NCBI GenBank assembly: GCA_015680685.1
Contig: MNCI01037820.1
Coordinates: 1,174,730-1,238,729 of the forward strand
Length of the DNA stretch: 64,000 nt
Source: Gnetum montanum
Lineage: Eukaryota; Streptophyta; Gnetopsida; Gnetales; Gnetaceae
Direction: 5' to 3'
The position numbers were made by a program, and so were the translations under genes. Under the pieces are notes generated by a model. It saw only the letters and a program-made list of their open reading frames with translations. It did not search any database and had not been told where the DNA came from. Below are positions 47,206 to 56,926 of the stretch, piece after piece. Numbering within the stretch: the stretch's first letter is position 1; each line of letters starts with the position of its first letter.

Positions 47206-50200
47206 TTACGCATCCCCCCTAGTACCACTGTCACCATTATCCCTTAAGTCTGCCTCTAAGCGTAACAAATCATCCTCGAGTGGGCTGTCCCTTTTAGGGA
47301 GTATTCCTTCATGAGGAATGTCATCTTCATGGGGTTCTTGCACTAACACTGGCTCCCCAAGGGGATGGTCTGCGTCATTATGCTCTTCTTCCGGAACGTG
47401 TTCCTCATCCTGTCCACCTTCTTCATCCACTCCTTGTACATACATACAATAAATACATAAGAAAAAGCCATGATATGATAAATCAGAAAGTTTAAATTCA
47501 ATAATACTCAAACTTACTCACGATGGTCCTGCATTCACAGCAAAGGGAAGTTGATTTAAACCGACCCACAGGCGTTGCATAATTTCATCTTCAGTTAACT
47601 CAGACCAAACGTTGTTTCCCAGATTAGTTCCAGCCTTCACCTTTCCTTTCTCCATGCTAGTCCACCGAGGTGGTTCATGGAAGAAAGTAGGGACTGTGGT
47701 CTCTTCCCCGGGAAGAGTACTTTCCCTTTCCGAGGATGCGCTTACCATCACCTGCTCCTGGAACTTCTCGAAGGCCTTAGATGCACCAATGACGTCAAGG
47801 AACACTCACAAGGATTGAGCTTCAATGATAGAATCTTGATAGTGCTGATGATAAGCGATAATTTCTCACTTATACAGATGCTTATGATCCTTTTGTTTCT
47901 ACCCCCACTCTTGGACACTTGCGCAAAAGTCCTTCCAGTCCTGGTTCTTCTGGGCTAAGAGCTCTATTTGCATCCGTTGCTCCACCAATTCAAAACTGGT
48001 TTTAACGCTGTTTCTGACTACAGTCCAGTAGTGAGCGTAGTCGATGACAGCCATCCGCCAGTCCTCTTCATCTGTTCCTCGCACTTGTAGGAATTCACAT
48101 CGCGATCTTAAGTCTCCGACCTCTTTGGTCAGAGACACCCTTTCCTTCTCTGACCTCTAGAGCTTCTTCTAGAGGTCTTCATTGATGTTTTGACTCTCCC
48201 ACAAGGAGCAGGTCGAGCGTAACGCACATTTACACATTTCCTTGTAAATGTTGCGTGGCACGACTGCCCCTTCCGATGAAGGCTCCATTGTGTCCAGGTC
48301 AATGGGCTCTGTAGGATCCCATCAAAGGTGAGCTTCTGATAACAAATATTATCAAAAGTAGATAAACATTATAACCTTATAATAAAATAAGCATACTATA
48401 GCTGTAACATACTAGCCCCAGGATCAACGCGCTTGAGGTGCTCGATTATATCACTGACAACGCCTTCCATGAAGGCAAACTTATCAGGGAATTCCCCCCA
48501 CACTCTGCTTACAACGGCGGACGGGGATGCACCTCATTCATCTATAGCATAATTAAGTCAAAATTTCTAGTTATTAATAGAATTCCTTAAAAATTCTAAT
48601 ACACTGATTACCTCTTCCTATTATAGTGGGGAGTGTGTCAACGTTTCCTACCTCCTCTCTCTCCTCGTGCACAAGGGTCTATGCATCACTTATTCTAACA
48701 GCCGGGGCCTCCTCTTCCAAAACTGGGGCCCCTTCCCCACGCTGTAATACCACTGCCCCTGTTTCAGGGGTTAACTGCTCTGTAGGTCTCCCTGTTTATG
48801 CCACATAACACATTTAAACAATTCAGAATACCCTGAATAAAGCTATGTAATACAATAATTACCATAATTTTCACTATGTCTTTACTCTTACCAGGTGGAG
48901 GTTTACTCCGCTGAAACCTCACTTGCACAGTTCTGTCTGTGCCACCTGCTGGTTCCACAGGGGCCTCGGTTAGGCAAGGCCTTTTATGCTGAACCAAGGC
49001 ATCTACTATCTCTACAGCTAGACGCTTCCCTCGTGATGCATCACAGGTGTAAGTGGGAAGCACCCCACCTACGCTGTCAGGGCCCCACATTCGAGGTGCC
49101 ATCACATGCCTAGTCGTTATAGACAGCGACTCCCCAATTTCCTCCAAAGGATCCTGTGATAGGGTAGTCCCGAAGAGATGAGAAATACAGGGTTTGGATA
49201 ACTGGTCTTGGTCCTGTAGCACCTAGACCCCATTCCTTTGGACAACCAAAAATTCGGCAAAACGCCGAAGGCAAGCTATGAAGAAGGCGAAGTGCACACT
49301 GAAACGAGACTCGAGCTTTTGGCGGAGCCTGATCATTTCAATGCGTAACCCCTTAGCAAAATAGCTTGCCCAGTCGAATTGGGTCCCTTCCTCCATCACC
49401 TCTCGCATAATACGGGCCTGTTTTATAGTAAAGAACTTTCGTTGCGAGAGTGTTTTGGGGAAAGCTCGGGCTCGGAAGAGGGGATAAATAGTCTTGGCGA
49501 CCTGTAATTCGATCTTTTCACAAGGGATCCCCTTGGTTTCCTTCTTAGTCCCCAACCACTCCTCCAGCTCTTCTTAACATTTGATGCTTCTCCTCGATTT
49601 TTCCTCTATGGGAAGACTATTAGAGAGGATGCCGAAGAGGTGAGTAAACAGCTGAGCATCGATATCAAAGTTTACACGCATGTGATGCATGCGCATGCAA
49701 AAACGTTCAGCTCCCTCACTGAAGGAGTTAACCAGGGTTAACATTTCGCTTGTAGGGACATCAGGGGTTATGGCCAGGAATAAATGCATCAGCCTCACTT
49801 CCCGCAGCTTGGTGACCAATGCAACTGGTGCTGCTACGTGGCCAAGCTAGCATTGTGCCTCCTTTATGTCGCCATAATAGAAGAGGAGGGTGTTCACCTC
49901 ACGACCGGAAATCGTGATGGTAATCTCCCAGGATTCCCTGACTGATAACACAAGGCATATGTCAAGATAGCGAAAAAACTGTTACGCAACATTTCAAAAC
50001 AAAAAAGAAAATATAATATCCTGTAACTAATAATAGCAACGAAACCTTATCAGGTCCAAATGGCAAAGGAAATGGAGGGAGCTTCCTTTGCATGTCCACG
50101 AGGGTGAGGGATGGGTTCAAAGTCTATTCCTCATGTAACCACCCGAGATTCTGACAATTCTTGAAGGAATCAGCATAATGGGTAGGATACTCAGGAATTT

Positions 50201-51283
50201 CAAAGGCCATTGCCCCATTACATTGGCGCATACATTGCTAGTGGACGTAAACTCATTTATTGTCGTTTCGGTCCAAGACAATGTATCATTATTGCCTACT
50301 AACCCATTTTCATTGATGAAAAACCTGTATCATATAACACATTACTATCCTATGCTTTGCAAATTCAAACATTAGAAAACATATTAACAATACCGCCAAT
50401 AACAATACCACCAATAAAACAACTTACCCACCCAAATAATACACTATGCCTGGTGGATTATGAAAGTAAGTTGAGACATGATGAGCCACGAACAAAGTAT
50501 TATACACATGATAATAGCTAAATCTGGGCATCTTCCAGATCCAACTTAAGCACCTCAATCGTCTGGCACTAAGTTCGCGATCTTGAAGACGACCAGTATC
50601 AATAGCCCCGTCTGTCAAGAAATCCAGGACGCCCTGCGTAGAACCCACTAACAGATGTTCCAAAATAGCTCCAGCCACATCGCTCGACAAATGCAACCAC
50701 ACAATAATACTATAGTTACGTAGCAAAAACTGCAAAAACTCTAGTGCACCCTTTCGGAACCATATAGCCTTCCCCTGCAAACGAGTCTGAGGGGGAGGAA
50801 CATTGGGTAAGATATAGTTTATACAACATAAAACCCCAACTATGTCCAAAACAATTAGGACGGGTTTCACCATGATATTGTATAGAAAATAAACATGTTA
50901 CCATCTAGATTCCGATCGCATGCTTAAACTATAAGAAAATTTACAAAATTACACTTTAGCCATACAGCTGAAATTGCCTAAACCCTTGTAATAGTATAAG
51001 GTTTGTCTCAGACAATGGCGATAGATGCAATACTGTTGTATAAACCCTAATTTTAACATGAGTTCTACATCCCAAAACTCTAGTTTATGTAGATGACGCA
51101 AAAGGATAAACACAAGAAGAAGCATATCACCAAAAGCAATACGAATAAGTAAGGGATGGCCTACCGATTCAGAGGAGTGACATCTCTCACTTCGACCAAG
51201 GCTTGAGAATCACACTGCAGACTCCCTTGTACTTCGTCGATTTTTGCCAATTTGGCATTCTTTCCTCTTACCTTCGGTGCCAT
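47206..51283 (-). pseudogene. Antisense multi-exon gene inside T2 (FCP1-like domain, coiled coil, acidic tail)
   Basis: Model on the minus strand: E1 51283-51165 (starts MAPKVRGKNAKL), E2 50904-50428, E3 50324-50046, E4 49941-48892, E5 48791-48612, E6 48541-48413, E7 48335-47518, E8 about 47432-47206. Donors include CGGTAGGC, GGGTAAGTT, TGGTAAGAG, AGGTAATC and TAGTATGT. Phases agree at E1/E2, E2/E3, E4/E5, E5/E6 and E6/E7; E3 has a frameshift, and E3/E4 and E7/E8 are not fixed. E2 resembles an FCP1/HAD phosphatase domain (separate entry). E4 and E5 are unrecognised. E7 has a helical, charged segment (SEKERVSLTKEVGDLRSR) and the block shared with T1. E8 is rich in Asp and Glu. About a dozen in-frame stops make this copy a pseudogene. 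Total about 1,080 codons. Confidence 0.7.
50428..50904 (-). pseudogene. Exon 2 of the antisense gene: FCP1/NIF-like HAD domain
   Basis: Order and spacing follow the FCP1 homology domain: motif I region KPVLIVLDIVGVLCCI (family LVLDLDGTL); FRKGALEFLQFLLRNYSIIV (family RPG..EFL......IVIWT); a helix with VAGAILEHLL; RLRCLSWIWKMP (family F.KDL..W); and YNTLFVAHHVSTYFHNPPG (family NTLLVDDSP....NPPN). Motif I keeps the first Asp only, and the late Asp-Asp pair is Ala-His, so it would not be an active phosphatase. Active members dephosphorylate, for example, the RNA polymerase II tail. One stop (W-x-H at the start of the exon). I judge the fold assignment likely but it rests on motif memory, not a search. 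Confidence 0.6.
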
Positions 51284-51745
51284 TGTTACAGTCCTTCACA
51301 CCTTCACACCTTCACAAATAATGCCCTGCAATCTTTTGCTCTTTCTCCTTCTCTCTGTGACAGTTGAGAATTCAAATTTGCAATAGCCAACAGCCTGTTT
51401 TCAATAAGAACTACCTACTTATAGGCAAAAATAACCGACTTGACGCCCGATTTAAGCGAGACTTGCCCAAATGCTAGTGTCAGTATGAGCTGGAACCTAA
51501 AAATCAAGGCATTAATTGCGACAGATATCACATGCATTATGGTCCAAAACGACCTTAAACTACTGCATCTTATCTCCTTGTAATCAGGTCACATTAATTA
51601 CAGGCTATTCATGGAATTCAAAATTCAGTTAGCTTCTTATGCTCAGCAACGTCACATCACATCCTTTTTCTTTTTAGACTAAACCAAGCATCATATGTTA
51701 AATGCTTATCACATCCAACTTAGCATTTTTCTAATTATTTTCATA
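51284..51745. other. T2 spacer between antisense promoter and reverse transcriptase
   Basis: Contains the antisense leader and promoter, and a single TAAAACT-like unit at about 51538-51565 (GGTCCAAAACGACCTTAAACT). No sense coding was seen until 51747. Confidence 0.5.
51413..51426 (-). promoter_or_regulatory. Candidate TATA box of the antisense gene
   Basis: Minus-strand GCCTATAAGTAGG lies about 130 bases before the exon 1 ATG (51283), leaving room for a leader of about 100 bases that contains GAGAGAAGGAGAAAGAGC and a repeated GTGTGAAG. No LTR is nearby, so this would be an internal promoter pointing against the element. Confidence 0.5.
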
Positions 51746-51762
51746 TTTGACAATTTTGCAGG
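51728..51762 (+). promoter_or_regulatory. Strong 3' splice acceptor directly before the reverse transcriptase
   Basis: TTTTCATATTTGACAATTTTGCAG ends at 51761 after a T-rich tract, and the pol frame is open from there. Ogre elements are known to splice an intron between protease and reverse transcriptase. The matching donor near 46430-46660 was not identified. Confidence 0.5.
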
Positions 51763-53400
51763 ACAATTGGCAAATGGATGAAACTTTATCTGCGCTCCTA
51801 GTTTTAACAGGCCCACACGGGGAAATCATTAGACAATTTGATCCCACACTAGTAGAAACTAACCTTGCCCTCAATGACGCCACCATAGCCACGTCGGAAA
51901 CATATCTAGACTGGCCAAAACAATCGATGCGCACGCTAGATCTGGAAGTTGGAGTTGTAACCGAAGACCCCCTCAATGAGGTCTCTATGGTTACACATAA
52001 AGGTGAGACTAAAAATCTTAAGGTTATTTCTTTATTAGACCAAAAGGTACATGACAACATAAAACAGATCCTCCAGAACAACATCACAGTGTTCGCATGA
52101 TCATACGAAGATATGTTGGGACTAGACCCAAGGTTAATACAACACAACATAATTCTAGATCCTCATATCAAAGCAGTTAGACAGAAAGCATGAAAAATTA
52201 AGCCAGAAGTCGTGCTAGCAGTATGTGATGAGATCACTAAATTGTACCAGGCTGGTTTTATTCACGCGGTTGATTACTCAGACTGGGTATCTAACATTGT
52301 AGTTGTCCCCAAAAAGACTGGAGGGATATGCATCTGCATAGAATTCTGAGACTTGAATAAAGCTACAATCAAGGATAATTTTCCATTACTGAGTATCGAC
52401 CAATTAGTGGATACAACCGCTGAGCATGCGCTTTTATCCTTCATGGATGGCTTCTTAGGCTATAATGAAATCTGCATCAACCCAGAACACCAGCTGACAA
52501 CGACGTTCATGACACCCTGGGGGACCTTTTGTTACACCATGATGCCTTTTAGGTTAAAAAATTCCAGAGCTACGTATCAATGAGCTATGACGTATATCTT
52601 TAGCAATTACCTCCTAGGGAGACTGAATGATTATGTTTACGATATAGCTGTTAAGTCTATAAGGTTAGAAGATCATTCGGAGGATCTGGAGTTAGTTCTT
52701 AAAAGATGCTCTAAATACGATCTCTGGCTCAACCCAAAGAAGTGCGTATTCGGAGTCAAAACCGGATGTATGCTGGAATTTGTGGTATCGGAAACTGGTA
52801 TACGAGTAGATCCTGACAAAGTCAAGGCCATTGTTGAATTGACACCCCCTACAAATCTCAAGTAATTACGCGGATTGTTGAATTGACACCCTATGTAGCA
52901 TTTGCTTAAAAAGGGGGTTAATTTCGAATGGACAGATGATTGTCAGCATGCGTTTGACAGATTGAAGCAAGAACTTCAATGCTTGCGAATAGTATTCCCG
53001 TCGCAAAGGGATCAACCATTTTACATTTACCTCGCAACATGAAACGTAGCCTTAGCTGCATTACTCTGTCAAAAGAGGGATGATGGGTCAGAAGTACCCA
53101 TATACTATTTAAGTCATGCTCTATGTGCGTATGAAATGAGGTATAACGAAGTAGAGCGTAATTGTTTAGCATTAGTGTTTATGCTCAAAAAGTGCAGACA
53201 CTATCTCTTCCGTAGCCAGGTCAACATAATCTGCAAAAATAACATTCTTAGGGCTATTACACATAACCTGTACGAAAGTAGTAAAATAGCTCGTTGGAAA
53301 GCTATCACGGCAGAATTCGATCTGCATTACATTGGTCAATCTTCTACGAAAGGCCAAGCGATAGCTGACCAACTAATAACATCGCCTATTGACAGTCAAG
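51762..53400 (+). pseudogene. T2 reverse transcriptase and RNase H
   Basis: Same frame throughout, broken only by stops. Reverse transcriptase motifs: AGFIHAVDYSDWVSNIVVVP and DLNKATIKDNFPL near 52250-52390, LLSFMDGFLGYNEI near 52432, WGTFCYTMMPFRLKN near 52520, and YVYDIAVKS at 52632 where the family has YVDD, so one catalytic Asp is Tyr. FVVSETGIRVDPDKVKAI follows near 52780. RNase H: FYIYLAT near 53022 (the region of its first Asp), SHALCAYEMRYNEVERNCLA near 53113, KGQAIADQL near 53350. It copies element RNA into DNA and removes the RNA strand. The copy is inactive. Confidence 0.88.
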
Positions 53401-53870
53401 CAACCATAGAGCTTGAATTTCCAGACGAGCATGTACATAGTCTAAACCCTATTCTAACAAGCCTCGAAGCAATGTTATATTTTGACAAAGCTTCAACCAC
53501 TAGAGGCGGCATTGCTGTGACATTCATTACACTATCACCTGAGGATGTGTGTCTTCACGCTTACCGTTTGACCTTCCCCTATACGAACAACGTGGCAGAG
53601 TACGAGGGGCTCCTCAAGGGATTATTAACAACCATAGGGCTTGATGTTCAACACTTGGCAATTAGGGGCGATTCGATTATTGTTATAAATCAAATCATAG
53701 GAGTCTACGCCTACAAGGCTACACATTTACAACCCTACTACGATATGGCTAAAGATCTTCTGAAGCAGTTTAGAATGATCGATGCCCAACACATGCCTCG
53801 AAACGACAACACGCTAGTCGATGCACTAGCTACATTAGCTTTAAACATGCCATCACACCTGTTCGACACT
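53401..53870 (+). pseudogene. T2 second, archaeal-type RNase H domain
   Basis: After the normal RNase H comes another: MLYFDKASTTRGGIAV (first Asp), NNVAEYEGLLKGL (Glu), LAIRGDSIIVINQI (Asp), and NTLVDALATLA (last Asp). All four acidic residues are kept, and the ORF at 53136-54020 has no stop. This extra archaeal-type RNase H is the known mark of the Tat lineage of plant Ty3 elements. Confidence 0.85.
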
Positions 53871-55196
53871 TTTCCCATCTTAATAATAGATTGTACAGAT
53901 CCTATCATTCAGGTGGTGCAAATATCTTCACTACTCGAGGATAGAACGCCAGAGTGGTACGATAACATTAAAACTTACCTCCTTCATGGCGAACCACTGC
54001 ACGAGTTAACACGTGCGTAAAAAGATGCAATCCGAAAGCGAGCTAGGCAGTATGTTATCATAGGAGATAGTACCCTTTGTAAACTCTCTTTCGATGGAGT
54101 ACTGCTTACTTGCTTTAACAAAGACAAAGCACAACGTATAGTTGGCAAGGTTCACGAGGGATTATGCAAAGGACACGTAGCACCATGAGCTATGGCTGCT
54201 AAAATCCTTTGCTTAGGGTATTATTGGCCTTACATTGAAAAATAATGTCTTACAAAGGTTAAAACGTGTGACACGTGTCAGCGTTACGCAAACCTTATAC
54301 ATGTGTTGCCTACAGAACTACATACGACACAAATTACATGGCCATTTCAACGATGGGGATTAGACATTATAGGGCCTATCGCACCAAAATCTTTTGTAGG
54401 TCATAGCTTCATAATCACCGCCACTGAGTATTTCACGGAGTGGGTGGAAGCCATCCCTTTGTGAAAGATCACATCTCAACAGATCTGTCATTTCATTCTA
54501 GACAACATTGTAACTAGATTTGGTCTCCCGATGACTATCGTGACTGACAATGGGCCACAATTTAGTAGTCTGAAAACCAGATCCTTTTGTGATAGCCTTG
54601 GTATTAAACAATCTATTTCCTCACCTTAGTACCCACAAGTGAATGGTTAAGTTGAAGCAACAAATAAATTCATTATCAATTTTCTCAAGAAAATGCTCAG
54701 CAGCAACAAAAGACGGTGGCATGGAAAGATCCTCTGTGTGCTATGGGCGTATCGTACTACATGTAAGAGAGCTACAGACAATATACCCTATAGCCTAGTT
54801 TATAGATCTGAGGTAGTGCTACCCCTCGAATTACAAGTTCCTTCTCTGCGGATGGTCCTCTCCATGATTATAAATGACGCTCAACACACCGAGTCTCGAA
54901 TCATGGATTTGGATTCAGTAGAGGAGAAGCGAATACAAACGCTTGATATCATCGAAAAGTATCAAGATAAGCAGAGGCAGAAGCACCAACATAATCTTCA
55001 AAAACGTCTAATTGAGAAGGGAGATTTGGTTCTCAAGGCCGTTCACGAACCAATAGGTAAGTTCTCTGCAAACTGGGAGGGTCCTTTCTTGGTAGGTGAT
55101 GTGTATGGCAATGGTGCATTCAAGCTAGCAGATATCAACGTCAACGAGTTACCAAATCCCATGAATCATATATATCTGAAGCGGTACTACATCTAG
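53871..55196 (+). pseudogene. T2 integrase
   Basis: Zinc-binding HHCC: VHEGLCKGHVAP near 54150 and CDTCQRYA near 54268. Catalytic core: WGLDIIGP near 54355 (Asp), VTDNGPQFSS near 54540 (Asp), NGxVEATNKFI near 54645 (Glu). C-terminal part KGDLVLKAVHEPIGKFSANW and NHIYLKRYYI ends at TAG 55194. No chromodomain. Stops near 54018, 54188, 54243, 54463, 54629 and 54648. Where the family sequence is well known (YPQ-NGQ-EATN), the stops replace Gln. The enzyme would insert the DNA copy into the genome. Confidence 0.87.
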
Positions 55197-55214
55197 CTGC
55201 AATATCCAGTGTTA

Positions 55215-55740
55215 ACATCAAGCATGGCAATGATCGTCCGCTACGATGCTAAACTGGCAACAATCATCCACCACGACGTAAAACTGGCATTTCCTGCACG
55301 CGTCCACCACGATGCTAAACTGGCAATGATCGTCCACTACGATGTAAAACTGGTAAGTTGCAACCGTCCGCTACGACGTAAAACTGGCAGTGTTGTACAA
55401 GTCCGCAAAGATGTAAAATTGGCATTTCCTGCACGCGTCTACCATGACGCTAAACTGTTACTGGCTATCCACCATGACATAAAACTGGCACAGGTAAGCA
55501 TCCATCTGCTGAGATGTGAAACCAGCACAGATTTGTCCCTGGGTCACGACATGAAACTGACATCCACAGCACGGTCTGCTGAAACCATAAATCAGCTCTA
55601 CCACAGTCCGCTACGATGTAAAACTAGCATTTTTCGGTCTGCCCAAACTTTAAACTGGGACCATGGTCTGCTAGGACTTAAAACCAGCAACGACAGTCTA
55701 CTAGGACTTAAAATTAGGACCTACAGGCTGCCAACATACG
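55215..55740 (+). repeat. Degenerate array of GTAAAACTGGCA-core repeats behind integrase
   Basis: About 16 units share the core GTCCRCYACGATGTAAAACT followed by GGCA, at irregular spacing of roughly 25-55 bases. The core resembles the repeats at 46848-47014. The open frame across it (55209-55781) simply reflects the repeat (HHDAKLA-like units) and is not taken as a protein. Confidence 0.75.
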
Positions 55741-55781
55741 AATCAGATGAGTGTAATCATCTCTGCACGGCTGCAAAATGA

Positions 55782-56911
55782 ACGGGGTGGGATGTTGGGA
55801 CAGCCCTAGCATCACTACCTCACAAGCATTCTGCTGATTCCTCGGATGTGCTGAAAGGCATACTATTGACCCCTCAGAGATGCCGTCACTGCACCCATTT
55901 CAGCGGTGGCACCTCTGAGAGTTTAGTTTCACCGTCCGGAGCCCCAAAGGAGTTTTCATCAACTACGACTTTGGGGATCTCCACTCATGATCACTATCAG
56001 GCTCTGGCTTCATAGATTCACCTAGCTGGTTCTTTGCATAACCAGTCGGGTGCGATGAGTTTGATGTTCTTTAGCAGTGATATGTTGGGCCGAGCATCAA
56101 CATTGAAGACCCTGGCCTCTGGCTACAGTTCCTCCTTCAGGGCCCACTCACTCTATCTCGCCTCAAATGGTACTTGTTTCAACAACCTCTCCGGTGATCT
56201 GACTGAGCAATGGTGTCCTCTGTTTTCTTCTTTGGTTGCAGGTTACTTGCTACGGGGATGTCGTTCAAAGGTGCGTTCATCTGAGCGGTGAAATACAAAC
56301 AACGTTTTGAAATGGCCGCTTAGGTTAGCCTTTCCACTCAGAAGTGCATCCCTGTGTTCCTCATAATCCTACCTCTAGCTCTTACTACCCTCCTTAGTCA
56401 TCCCATATGTTTCCCCTTACGCAAAATGTGAATACGCAGCATACGCTTTCCACATTTGCATTACAATCAAGTCCATGAACCGGTGTAATGCAACTTGCCT
56501 AGTGGACGGAAAAAAAAGGGGTGGGGTCGGTAAAATGGATGAAACACAACTCATCCAGGCCGTGCAGACACAACATAATTTGTCTATACAACTCCCCTTA
56601 TCTACGATATGACACCATAACTCCGTGCAAGTGCAATCGCAGGAGAAGGCCTAAGTGCTTATGCATGAAAAACTATACTCACACATTTGAGTCTTCCCCA
56701 AACCTTACTTGAGTCTTCCCCGAACCTCTTTCCTCTTACCTCTGTAAGAATTCCCTCCCGTACCGTTTTATCTTCCGTTTCCCTCATTTCTGCACTTCTA
56801 CATTGACAGGGCAACACTTGAGTGACCGTTGATGAACGTTGTTGGTACTTTTACCCATCTAGTGTTTCATATTCTTTGTCAATGTCTTTCAGGAAAGCCC
56901 TCTAAACGTCA
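55782..56911. other. T2 3' untranslated region, no gene recognised
   Basis: Non-repetitive stretch between the repeat array and the polypurine tract. Short frames only. Confidence 0.5.
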
Positions 56912-56926
56912 ACAAAGAGGGGCCAT
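56912..56926 (+). promoter_or_regulatory. T2 polypurine tract
   Basis: ACAAAGAGGGGCCAT immediately precedes the right LTR. Confidence 0.7.

Noticed and set aside
51731-52150. 139-codon minus-strand frame over the start of pol
   Set aside because: Opposite-strand shadow of the conserved reverse transcriptase leader; it also lies outside the exon model of the antisense gene.
55209-55781. 190-codon open frame behind integrase
   Set aside because: The protein is only the translation of the GTAAAACTGGCA-core repeat array; units vary in length without keeping a codon pattern.
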